Below are positions 47,401-58,900 of a stretch of DNA of 64,000 bases, piece after piece (within the stretch, counting starts at the first letter, position 1; every line of letters starts with the position of its first letter). The translations under genes were made by a program, and so were the position numbers. Origin of the DNA: Rhabdornis inornatus (Eukaryota; Chordata; Aves; Passeriformes; Rhabdornithidae); assembly GCA_013397075.1 (NCBI GenBank), contig VWZS01002843.1, forward strand, positions 637,501 through 701,500, read 5' to 3'. The notes below the pieces were generated by a model. That model searched no databases. It worked only from the letters and a program-made list of their open reading frames with translations, and had not been told where the DNA came from.

Positions 47401-49954
47401 AAAAGAGGAAAATGGAAGATATTACCAAAACTGGGGGCTGTGAAGGAGAAATAAATGAATGGGTGGAGCAACCACAATTATGAAACTGTTGGATGGGGCA
47501 AAGGGTTTAGTTTGTGTGAAACAGATAACAAGGTAAATGAGGGAAACTCCTGCTTTCTTTAATGAACATTTTGAGGAATATTCATGGACCAGTCCATACA
47601 CTGGACCATAAACTTCAAAATTAGTGCTTGTCAAAATGCATTCCTCTGCATTTTAAGCACTTGTCTCAGTGCGTCCAGCTCATCTCATCCCAAGATTTCA
47701 TTCTAATGAAATAAAACAAATATAAAACTAATTTCATTATTTTAGTGCCTGAAGGGAAGACAGTAGTAAGGTAAGTTATTTCAAAGGTGTAGGGCAGCAC
47801 TGGAAATTTCTGATACCAAACAAAACTCACATGCAGACAGAAATGATAAATAGGAAACAATTCAATTTATACTGTGTCAGAAAAAAAACAGCCTGTCACA
47901 ACCCTGAAACAGCATGAGCCTCCTTCATCTGTAAGGCACAAGCTGGCAGACCAGCAGAGCAGGACTGACAAGTTTGTCAGAACATTCCCAGCAACACTGG
48001 GGAAGGAAGACACACAGCACAGCCCTCCTGCAGCCCCTGTGCATGGCTGGGTTCCTGGGTATGGCCAGGCTGTGCCTGCTGCAGTGATGGCTGCACACCT
48101 GGGTGTTACATCCAGCCCCCTGCTGCTCACAGCTTTGCCCATTCTGCTTCTGAGGCCCCTGATGCAGACTGAATTACTCACATGTAAACACAGTTGCATT
48201 CAGAAGGTCTCCCCGAGAGCTGGGCACAGAAGTGATCCACCTGGAGCCCAGCTTTTCTCCTCACCCTTCCCAAAAAACAGCATTTTAAAACCCTGGTTGT
48301 TTTATGAGATATCATAGGCACTCTGCAATCAGTGGTAAAATTGATTTGAGGAGCTTCCCTAAGCAAATTACTGTGCACACCTTAAGACCACGTGTATAAA
48401 AACAGGATTATTAGGATTTAGTGTGAAAATCTTTAACCTGTTCACTGCTATCTGTTCTCCACACAGTGTACTTCATATTACACTAGTGGTGTGTTAGGCT
48501 ATAACAGGTACATAAAGTACCAGCAGTCAAGTGTCTTTTAATCCGTGGGACGATATCAAGGAAAGTCACAGAATAGGCATCATTCATAATTCTTAACCTG
48601 AAATCTGAGCAAATTAATCATGAAGGAATGTTTTGTTCAGCAGAACTCAACACTTTTACTCTCTCTCTTAATTTTACATAAATGACCAGCCTACAAAAAA
48701 TGTTTGAAGATCTTTTTTTCCAGTGACAATTTTGGTTATGAAGAACCTCCTCAAAAGCAATTTTGAGTTGTAGCATCATCTACCATTATCCACCTGAGCC
48801 CACTGTGAAGGTGCCTGGTAGAAATAACACAATCCACAGACAGGGGGATTAGATGGAAAAAAATGCCAGCATTCAGCAGATTGATACTCAAGCAGCTGAG
48901 AAGAGTTAGGGGTCAAAATATCACCCCTAACCACCATGGGCAAAAAGCATGCATCCAAAACTTGACAAAGTGCAATTGAATCCTCCTCCACAAGAACTGT
49001 CCTAGAGATCCTGGTGCCAGCTAATAATGTAGGTTACAATCAGAAAAGGAAAAAATATGAAATGAAAATATGCCTTTGAATGAAACTCCTAGCTCCCCCA
49101 AACTACCACAGATCTTCTCTGATTACCCCAAAGTTTCAAAGCATTTAACCACATGACAAATGAAAGACTCTAGAAAAAAGCGATAGTGAAGAACCAGTCA
49201 CAATCCCATGTTTCATTGACCTGGGTTTGCCATCCCTGTATATGGATTATAATAGCCATAACCACCAAAAACCTCACTTGACTCTTTAGTCCAGAGCAAG
49301 CCAGGAGCTGCAATGCACCACAAAATGTGGGAGCTCATCACTCAGCAGTTGTGGAAAAACTCCAGGGTGCTGGAATAAGATTCACTTCATTTTTTCTTGA
49401 TACACTCATTAAGGTACATCACAAACACTTGGTAAACAAACTCATGATGTGGGTTTCACACTTGGAAAACAAATGAAAAACTCAGTGTGGGCAAAAATCT
49501 CTCAAGTCTCCTACAGCAACAAAAAGACAGAGTAGACTCAGCCTCTTCAGCTACCATGTACCTTCCTACTTTCTACTAGGTGCTGAAAAATTCTTCTGTC
49601 TTCCCTAACTATCCTATTTTCCTCTCCCCAGCTCATCCCTCTATACAGAAGTGTATCAATAGCTGAATGAATCTTTTTCATCCACGGGGCCATGTTGGCA
49701 GAAGGTAGATGCTGATGCATCCTGGTAGGGCAGCATAAGGCAACTTGCTGTGTCTCTCACAGTAGCAGATTCTGAGTTTTCATCTTCAGTCTGTGTTGGA
49801 TATCAAATATAGATCAAATGTACTTTTTTTTGTTTGGTTAGTTCAGTTCCTTTTTAATATTATTGAGGAAAAACCCACTCACACACACAAAACAGGGCTT
49901 ACCAATTAGATGTTCTGCATTCATTTTCTTGGGTCTCTCTCTCTGGGGATCCAT
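41484..49954 (-). CDS. STOML3: Stomatin-like protein 3, complete, 7 exons
   Basis: Stomatin/SPFH-family membrane protein; in mammals it tunes mechanosensitive channels in sensory neurons and occurs in olfactory cilia. Exons in transcript order: 49903-49954, 47062-47165, 46366-46438, 45097-45179, 43200-43403, 42092-42226, 41484-41684. They join in frame to 283 residues (human 291), ending TAG at 41484-41486. Start: MDPQRERPKKMNAEHLI, similar in length to the human N-terminus and also opening MD. A hydrophobic hairpin follows (GVCGWILVSLSFLLVLITFP, with the conserved Pro). Then come REYERAVVFRLGRI, LVLPCTDTFIKVDLRTVTCK, QVDGVVRYRIHSAVSAVANV and LAQTTLRNVLGTQ. Next are REEIAHSIQ, ARVEIKDIRIP and STIVFPLPINM. 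STOML3 is chosen over STOM because of the LVLPC/IPPQE wording, the short N-terminus and the PROSER1 neighbour. Confidence 0.93.
41775..42047 (+). mobile_element. CR1 LINE 3' fragment in last STOML3 intron
   Basis: Clear CR1 3' end: GACAAGAGGAAATGGCC, TTGCCCCAGGGGAGATTCA, TTGGATATTAGGAAAAGAAT, GCCCAGGGAAGTGGTGGAGT, GGGACATGGTTTAGTGGTGG and ATTCTGTGGTTCTGTGAC at the tail. It lies on the strand opposite to STOML3 and ends 45 bases from the 42092 exon border. Confidence 0.92.
44784..44940 (-). mobile_element. CR1 LINE fragment, antisense on plus strand
   Basis: GAATCACAGAATGGTTTGCG, TTGGAAGGGACCTTAAAG, CCATGGGCAGGCACACC, CCAACCTGGCTTTGAACACT and TCCAGGGACAAGGCACCCA match the reverse complement of a CR1 3' end. 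It lies in the STOML3 intron between the 45097 and 43403 exon borders, in the same direction as the gene. Confidence 0.92.
49903..49954 (-). other. STOML3: STOML3 first coding exon (start codon)
   Basis: This 52-base exon has ATG at 49954-49952, 17 codons, and one base before a GTAAGC donor. The one-base overhang joins the two-base overhang of the exon ending at 47165 to give Ala, then DRQEGIGVCGW. It was found by matching phase, length and the initial MD of the mammalian protein; its sequence is otherwise divergent. A transcript should confirm it. Confidence 0.75.
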
Positions 49955-50311
49955 CCCCTTGGAGGGAAGCTCTGATCCCCTCACAGATGAGACAGCAGCG
50001 TACCTTGAAACTGCAGGGCTTGTGCAAAATGGTGAAGAGGGAGGCAGGATGAGAGAAGGAGAAATCCTCTGTATGAGAGTCTTCTGGGAGTTAGTTACCC
50101 TGGTGAGGAAAGGATGTTTACAAACACCAAGCCTTGTGTCTCTGATGGAACAGGATGCTATTCTGTGGCTGCCCTCTGTCTGGGATGCACTTGGCCCAGC
50201 TGGTCTTAAGCCCCACAAAATACAATAATTTCTATGTATCTGGAAATAATTTATATGAATCCATCACCAGAGATTAAAAAACCCACAAACAAGACAGGAA
50301 GATAAAGTAAG

Positions 50312-50698
50312 TCCTGTGAGGAGCAGCTGAGGTATAGCCTGAAGAAAATGAGGCTCAGGGGAGATCTTAACACTCTCTACACCTGCCTGAACGGAGGTTG
50401 TGGCATAGTGAAGATCAGTCTCTTCTATCAGGAAACAAGCAACAGTATAAGAATAAATGGCCTCAAGCTGAGCCAGGGGAGACTTAGATTAAATATGAGG
50501 AAAAACTTACTTCAACAAAAGAATTGCCAAACACTGGAACAGGCTACCCAGGGAAGTGGTAGAGTCCCTCTCCCTGGTGGCATTTCAAGAACAGGTAGAT
50601 GTGGCACTTAAGGATGCAGTTTAGTGGTGGACTTGGCAGTGCTGGGTTAATGGTTAAACTCGATCTTAAGAGCTCTTTCCCATCCTATGATGCTATAA
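50312..50698 (+). mobile_element. CR1 LINE 3' fragment upstream of STOML3
   Basis: GTGAGGAGCAGCTGAGGTAT, AGGCTCAGGGGAGATCTTAA, CACTCTCTACACCTGCCTGA, GGAACAGGCTACCCAGGGAA, GTAGATGTGGCACTTAAGG and CCCATCCTATGATGCTAT are in CR1 order, ending at the CR1 tail. It starts about 360 bases upstream of the STOML3 start codon, in opposite orientation to the gene. Confidence 0.93.
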
Positions 50699-53600
50699 AG
50701 CCAGAAGGCAGAGATTCTGTGCTGCTCCTCTGCTGTTTTGGGGCTCAGCTACTGTTCAAACCTCAAACACCAGCATAACAAATAAACAAAAACCCAGATG
50801 AGGTCTCCAGACTGTGTAGAATAGCTCACCACACCCATCTTCACACTGTCCATCAGTACAGGCTGAGCTCTGTTGAGCTGGACAACCTCAAAACCACAGA
50901 AGAAGCATTTCAGCTCCCAAGCCTTAAAATTGTCCCCCAAGTAAGAGTATTTTCCACAAAATACTTTGACAATCAAACTAAGCACAGCATTTTGGATTAA
51001 GCCATTTCTAAAGGGGCTGTAGCAACAGAGGGCAACCCTCTCAAAGGACAAAGCTGTTGCTTGTTATTTGAATAAAATACGAGAGGTGTTTTTTTCTATG
51101 CAGTTTATGAGTTTGACATATAGCTGCATTAATTACAGGGCTGTTTTTTGTGGGCATCTGTTATCTTGAATATCTGTGAGGATCTGGCTCCAGCTTCACT
51201 TCACCCAAGCCTTCCTCTCTGCCAGTAATCACCCTGACCCCAGATGGGTCTTTCAAAGCTGATTGTTCCCCAGAGAATCCTTTTTCAGTCTCACAGAGAG
51301 GAAACTACACCCCTGAACTGACATTTTAACTCCCACTGAAAGCCATAAGCACAGCTTGAAAAAACAGGATTTATATGCTTATTGTAATATGCTCCCAAAC
51401 ATGTGACAATATTCATTTTAGGCCATTGTAGCATTTTCTTCATTATCTGACTTCTAAACACTGAGCTGTAAGATCACACCTCTTCAGGACAGATGCTTAG
51501 TAGGAGGGTAGCATGTGTGAACAGTGACAAGAGAAATATGGTTCAATTACTTCAGAAGCAAAAACATAATATGCAAAACTATCCCAACAATATCTTTTTT
51601 CATTTTAGAGCAAAACCAAAGTTATTGAAAATAGCTTAATTCTGAACCATTTGAATGCCACAATTTAAACAGCTATCCATACCATCAGATAAATGAGGAA
51701 CACATACTAAAAGTTAACAAGCATAATTGTGCCCTGTTTATTGACAACTCCCTGAGGTGACTGTAAATATAGGTGAGTAAAGCAGATGGTGTTTTTTGTT
51801 TGTGTTCAGGAACATCACTATATTAGTTCTTTTCACTTTAACTTAAACTGCACTTTTATTCCCTTTTCAAAATCTTGAAATCAAAGTCAGGGCAATGTTC
51901 ATGCTTTCTCCTTGGGGCTATACCAGGGCATGTGGGTAACTCATGTCCCAGAGTACTATAGAACACTCAGAGATTAAAACACGTGAGAGCTCTGGGGCAA
52001 AGCAGTTTGCAAGCTGCAAGTTCACTGGTGCTGAACAGCCTGGTGCACCCCTGTGACACAGAGCACAGCCACAAAGACTGAGCTCAAAGCTGCTTCAGCA
52101 GAACTTACTGACTTAGAAGCAACATCGGACAACCGTGGTTCGGGCTGCTCACAGTTCAGCTATTTCTGCAGAGTTTCACATTTGATATAGCTAAAGCCTC
52201 CAACTTCTATTCCAAAAGCAGCACAAGGGCTCAGGTCAGGCATGATCAGGAGCTTACCAGTAAGCATACCATTCTCCAGCATTCCTCTGCACCAATTGCT
52301 ACATTTACAAATGGCACCAGTCCTTTACAATGTCTCTACAATGTCCACTTTCTCCAACTTACCTCATCATCCAGTTGTAGAGACTTAATCCACAGCCATT
52401 TGTAAACAGTGCCAATCCCAAAAGAACAAAAAAGAATCGTCAGGCAGTCCCCACATGAGATTTGCAAACAAAGTTGTAGGTTTGTTGTTTTCTGACCCTC
52501 TTAGGCACATAATACTTTCCTTTCCATGTGCTGGGCTTTGGCCAGCCCCTATAGATTTCTCAGCTTAGTCTTTTCCTAGCCCTGAGTTCTGTCTACTTGC
52601 TTCAGGCTCACCATTCCTTTTCCCCAGGTCAAAATCAAGGAGATGGGATAGGACAGAGCAGACTAACATTACTGTCCTTTTGCTTATAGGAACATCCCCA
52701 TATTCCTGCTCCTCCTCATGGAAACGGCATCAGCTTTCAACAGCTGAAGATCTGGAGATGACAGAAGGCCTCCCTTTAGCCACTAGAGTAAACATGAGAG
52801 TGTAAAAGTTATTGCTCCTCTATAAATACAGAAAGGAAGGCAATTCACAAGAAAGTCAGAACATTCATAATATGGCAAGTTTCCTTTCGGGCCCAGGCAA
52901 ACTCCCAACACTCACTTGCAAACCAGAGGAAAAGGACAGAAAATTTCTCTGTTTCTCTCCTATTCACTGCAGCTGCAATTAAAGCACTTGAAAGAAACAC
53001 TGAAACTTGTTTGCAAACACAACCCCAGTACGTTCTTAGTTGTTGCAAAAAAGGTTTTATTTCAAGGAACACTTCACTACACCGCATCTTTGCAGTCTGT
53101 CAATACACACAAAACAGAGCAGTAATAGGCAACTCGAACAGTGAAAAAAAACAGTTAATTAATTAATTAAGTCATACATCAAGAGCACTTTCCTGGCACA
53201 GGCTCAGTTTAAGGTGGTTTGCCTCAGGAGCAGACATTTCCTTGGCTGTCTAAAAATGGTGCTCAAGTAAGCATGAAAGAGCTCAGGACAAATCACTCCC
53301 TTCAGAAATTCCAAGGCTGGGTCAGAGCAGTTTGCTGCAATGCAGAACACAGACTTTATTCCTGAAGAGGAAAAAATTAATAAAAAACAACTTTATGTCA
53401 GGAGAAATATTTTAAAAACTGAATTTTAATCCTAACCACTGGAGAGTTCCATTTACAAAACCCAGCTCAGTGTGATTCAGCAAGATTCAGTGAGAACCAG
53501 AGAGCCCATTCCAGACATAAGAACTTTACAACTGAACACTTCTCAACCTATTCACTTGTCTAACACTGATGGGAGCATCAAACGTTCTTCTCTGGTAAAG

Positions 53601-54421
53601 TGGCTGAACACCACCCAGTAATTACATTGCTTCAGGAGAAGAGCATTTAATGAGGTGGATTTCACTACTTCTCACCTGTTTTCATTTGCAGAAACAAGGC
53701 TTGAGTCTCTTGGCATCTCTGAGTTGTCCAGTGCTCAGACAGGGACCCCATACCCCATGACCATTCAACATATACTTTTAGAAACAGAAGCACAAAGTGC
53801 TTACTTTGTGACAAAACAGTACTACTTGCTTTTGACAAAGAGTGTTCAGGTAGTTCAAACTTTGAGTGCTTGATGGGGAAACTAGGATTAAAATAGGATG
53901 TCAGACTCAGCACCTCAGTAAGGTTACAAAAACACTTACTGACTTGGAACTGCTTTACATTCACATCTAGGGGAGAAAAGCCAATTTGCTCTTGGTAAGA
54001 TACCTGTATCTTTATTTTCTCCAACTGATCTGAAAATCTACAAAGAACAAGTTACAGAAAGAATAACAAGCAGAGTAAAATGAAAGATGGTAGAGATCTC
54101 TTCCACAAATTTCTTAAATCAATATATCAATATCAAAGATATCAATTTTAAGAGCAGCTCAGGGTGGAGAATCATGAGAATTTACCTGGTTTCACAAAAT
54201 AAAAAAATGTAAGAACACAGTGTTTTTTTTTAGATTTAACATAACATGTAAATTTGATTATTAAAATGTCAAAGAATTTAAGTTTTTCATCTAAAAAATA
54301 AATAGGATATTTCTAATGTCACTCCTTAGGAAGTAAATTTCATAATTTTGGACAGAATTCTGCATCAAAATGAAACAGCATAAGCAAGATCAAGCAGTAG
54401 AAGTATCTTAGTAAAAACAAG

Positions 54422-54496
54422 TTTATTCATTCATATTTTAGGTAAATATGCAAATAGTCAGCAAAGCCTTTTCGCCATGACTGTAAACTTTTTATT
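54422..54496 (-). terminator. Candidate PROSER1 polyadenylation signals
   Basis: Two minus-strand AATAAA hexamers (plus-strand TTTATT at 54422-54427 and 54491-54496) lie about 1.4-1.5 kb beyond the PROSER1 stop. The 3' end cannot be fixed from sequence alone. Confidence 0.3.
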
Positions 54497-55934
54497 TTAA
54501 AAAATTATGTTAAAAACCAATACAGCAATTTCCATTAATGTTCTAAAAAAGTTTGTTCACATCTTGAAAGAAAATACATTAGCAACATCTCCCAGCAGAA
54601 TCAATTTTTAAAAAAGTAAAACTCTAGGTGCAGAACATTTCTACAGTGTAGTATCTCTACATTTTAATTTAATCACATGACTGAATATCATTCATCTCTA
54701 TTGTCTCTAGACCATGATCAAGAGCATATCTTAAACAGATGATATTCAATGATGTGTTACACATTGCCACAGATACTAACATTATTAGAAGAGTGCACAA
54801 CTCAATTTCACTAACAAAGCAAGACCTTTCTATATGCTGCATTGTAACAGTTAATTTAGCTATATGCCTTTAAAATCATGTACGTTTTCCAAGGAAAAAT
54901 ACTAAAAAAATCCATGGTCCAAATTCTGCTCCCACTTATATTCACAGGATAAGATAAGCACCATCCAGTTGTAGTTTATAGCTGAAAAGCACGTAGAGAA
55001 CCAGTTTGTTTGAGTATAAGGGAGAGAAGAACTTGGCCCATGTCTGTAAACATTCACTTAAGTCTGCAGTCAAAAGTGCCAGATAGGCAGCCTATCCACA
55101 GTACAATTATTTCATTCAGAGGGGTGCTGGGGGCAAGGAGAATATTATGGAACGTTATTACAGAGGCAAGTTAAAATGTTTTTATGTACTTTGGAAAGAC
55201 ATATTCTCAGCTAGCTAAACCATACTCCAGTAAAACATAATCCACTCCTACCCAAATACAGTACAGCATCATTTCCTAGCTTTCTTGTTCAGACAAAGGA
55301 GTACTCAATTCAGCAGCCCACGACAATATTTCGAAGCATAAGAAAACCCCCACATACCTCTGACCTACCCTCTCCTTAACATACTGCTGATGCTAACAGG
55401 AGATCCTCATACATAGGAAGAAAACATCTGAAAAACCATAAACTGACCTTGATTTGTGCACACACAAGAAGTGTGCTTCTAGACAAAAGGTCGTCTACAG
55501 CTTTAATTGTCTAGTTTCAGTCTAGATCTTAGTCTATATTAACCACATATACCATACAAAACATAACAGAAGGATAGGTGCTTATTCACACTATTAAGTA
55601 TACTTGGTCTCCCTATTCAGTTTGACAGTCAATTGCCCTATTTACATAAACCTCTGTTTGAATATTTCTGATCCTGTAGGACACCAAACCTTGAACTCTT
55701 AAAATTAAAGGAGCGTCAAGGATGGTCAGCAATTCACAGGATCAGACCCTGAATCAAATCGAATGCAATTCACAAACTGACATCTGACACAGCCTCCTGG
55801 AAACGTTTACCCTCATGTTTTCCCTTTCTTTCCCCAACTTAGACCACGCTCCCACTATCGAAGAGACAGCCTTCAAAGTGAATAGGATCAGGCTTTGTCA
55901 AGCAAATGCTGCAGTCTTTAGAAATGCCTGGTAT

Positions 55935-58900
55935 TTACTGCCATCCACTCTGGGGCAGACTTGTCTGCAATGAAAATGGTGCTCCTGGAGTTGATGGATA
56001 GTTAGCAAAACCTTCAGGCTGAGCTGTATAGTTCTCCAGAGCAGAAGCAGAATGCGCCTTTAAGGAAGATAAGAAGTTAGGAAACAGCACTGACAAAAAC
56101 AAGGAAACAAAATTCTAAAGAAAGTAAAATTTCAGCCACAATACCAGTCCTGCTCAAGCCAAGTCAAATGGATTATAATCTAAAGTGTGCAAAGAATAGA
56201 GACGAGCAAGGCATCCGTACAAAGATGTTAAATTGTAGTGCAACTATTGCTCTGAAATACCAGAGAGTGAAAAAAGCAGTTGGATTAAGGAGAAAAACAA
56301 AGAAGTGTTAATGGCATTTACTTTCCAGTGGAGTAAGCACCAGCTGATTTGGAAGGCACAGCTTAATCAGGAGCTGTAGTATTTTAGTCACTCTGAACTT
56401 TCCTTCCCTTCATTGCTGAAGTAAATAAGAGTTAATTTTAGTGACTGGATCTTATAAATAAGAACAATTATATTTCCCTCAATACAATCTGCATACACAG
56501 AACAAATAGACTCCTGAGCTGCAAAAGTAGCATGGCCTAGATGAAGTAACTTGCTTCTTCCAATCCCCTGATATTCAGAAGATATTTGGCAATATGCTGC
56601 ACTCTACTTAGACACATGCTCCATTTCAACAACTGATGTGTCACAGAAGAGAGAAAACGTTAAGTCAAGACACTCAACTCTCTCTTTTAGTATTATGTAG
56701 AGAAGGACAAATTTCTTACAAGAATTTGTACAGAGGCTGTTTTTAACAAAAGACAAGCTAAACATATAAACACAAAGTCTGATGATAGTTTCAGTTAACT
56801 TATGTAGGTTGATGGGTGAAACAAGCTGTTTCGTGGACAAGAAATGATGAAATTACACACTACCCAAAGCCACTTCAAGCCTATATTACAATTCTATTTG
56901 TGGGAACTATCAAGAGAAAGGCACAACCATAACAGACACAAATTTAAGACAATCTGATTACATGTGCAGAGGCACATAACTCACAACAAACGGTCCACAG
57001 AAATCTCTAAGTTATTCAAATGTCAGACTGGAACTGAGCACAAATTTAGGAATAGTATGGTCAGCTCATTAGATTTAACACAAACCCAGCAAAGAAATTA
57101 ATTTGCATTATCCTTTCTTTTACTTCTCCCCATTTTACAAAGAGTTTTAGATAATGTTTTAATCTCATTTATGAAGCATTGTACACTGGCCTTGAGTAAG
57201 AAGCTAGTACAAGTTGTTTTATATCATCATCCTTGTAATCAGCTCTCACACAATTTAGGGGCTTTAATCATTTCCTGACAAACTAATCCCAAGGAGTTAA
57301 AAGACAAGTACATGCTTCTAGTTCACTAGAAGCAGGACAGTATCAACAAATAGGAACATTACCTGTAGTAGTGCTGACTGTGCAGCTGCACTGTGCTGCA
57401 ACTCCTGTAAGGAAGACTGTGCGGCACTTTGGGGAAAGCCAGGGATACCAGGGAGAGATAAAAGACCAGGAAAAACTGCATTTCCTGGTGTCTGTAGTCC
57501 AGAAGTCAAGCTGAAAGAATGTCAAAATGAGGCTATTATTAGGAACATCTGCACCATGTTTTATTCTGGTTCCCTCTCTATAAGCTTATGTCTACTTGAA
57601 TTACAAAAGCAGTTCTTTTTCTAAGTCTCATAAAGGCCAGAATTCCTAAACTGAAGTCCAGTCTTTACCCACCTAAAAATTATTCATACATACACAAACC
57701 AAGATTGTATGGAACTCACCTAAGAGGACTCAAAATGTTTTGTACCTCAACTGTGCTGACAGTTCGCACACAAAAAAAACTTCACAGACAAGGATTAATG
57801 CGGACTACTTCTTTAAAACATCTAAGATATTGTCTGGTATTAACCTGTGTGTCAACGGATGCCCACGTGGAATCCATTCTTGTAAAAGTCTAGGAGGTGC
57901 CAAGTATCCTCATCTGGGAAATAAAACCGAGCACCTCACTGGATTAGACTATTGTACAAGGACTATTGAGGCCAACCTATTTAGTCACTACCCTATCAGC
58001 TTCTAAAGACAAGTAGAAATCTAGTAGTGAACTAACTTTAAAAATTATCTGCAATTAGTAACTATGAGTGAAAACATTGTTTACACACTTAAAATAAATC
58101 AGTGTTTTGCTCAAGAGAAAAATAAATAGTTCTGACCTCCTTCAGAAACAGTAACATACCCAGCCTGTGCCACAAGTGCAGAGTTGAAGTTTGAGCTAAA
58201 GGCCGAGGCAAACCCTGGCAGGACCGGAGCTGGAGATGGGGCTGTGGCAGCTGCTGGCAACGGTGCAACTGCTGCTACTGCAGAAGATGCCTGGAGGCCA
58301 GGGAAAGAAGGGAGAGCAGGAGTGACAGAGGGCGTGTTAGAGACAGGAAAACCAGGGAAGGATGGGTTTGATGATCCCAGAGGTCCCTGGGCAACGGAAA
58401 AAAGGGAAGGGACAGCACTGGACAAGTTAAGCGAGAAGGGTGGAGCAGAGACTGTGGCGGAGGCGGCGAGTCCTGAGAGTACGGCAGCAGTGGAACTCAC
58501 ATGGGGGGCAGACACGGCTGAAGCGCTTGTAGCCGCAGTGGCCAACAGAGACCCTGGGAGAGTGACAGGCGGGGTCAGCGCTGGGTTACCAGTAAAAGCA
58601 AAGTTACTGGTTAGAGACGTGAAAGGAGGAAGTCCATTGAACACAGGAGCAATGGGAGCAGAGGAGCTGCAAAAGGCAAGGGAAATGGAAGCCAGAGAAC
58701 TGGAGTTGTTCAGAGAAGCACTCAAAGAGGAGAGCCCTGAGAGCGCTGGATTCAGGGAACTGGGTAAGCTGACGGGCACTGAAGCTGCTGAGGTGTAAGC
58801 ACGCCCGAGCCCTGACAGTCCTAGAGTGCCATGAGAAGGGCTGGCTGAATGAGAAGGACCTTTGAAGGCCGACAGGGTAGGACTCATGGGTTCTGTTTTG

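Larger units (their letters stand above)
49955..55934. other. Region between STOML3 start and PROSER1 stop
   Basis: About 6 kb. It should contain the STOML3 promoter and 5' UTR near 50 kb and the PROSER1 3' UTR on the right. Apart from the CR1 copy at 50312-50698, no exon, RNA gene or strong promoter motif was recognised. Open frames here are short, lack splice context and resemble no known family. Confidence 0.65.

Noticed and set aside
53665..54024. 119-residue minus-strand frame between STOML3 and PROSER1
   Set aside because: No family resemblance and no splice context. It lies in the interval expected for the PROSER1 downstream flank.
58184..58798. 204-residue open frame on the plus strand (and 59261-59647)
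   Set aside because: Antisense to the PROSER1 Ser/Pro exon. Its Gly/Ala/Glu composition is the mirror of Ser/Pro codons, with no splice or family support.
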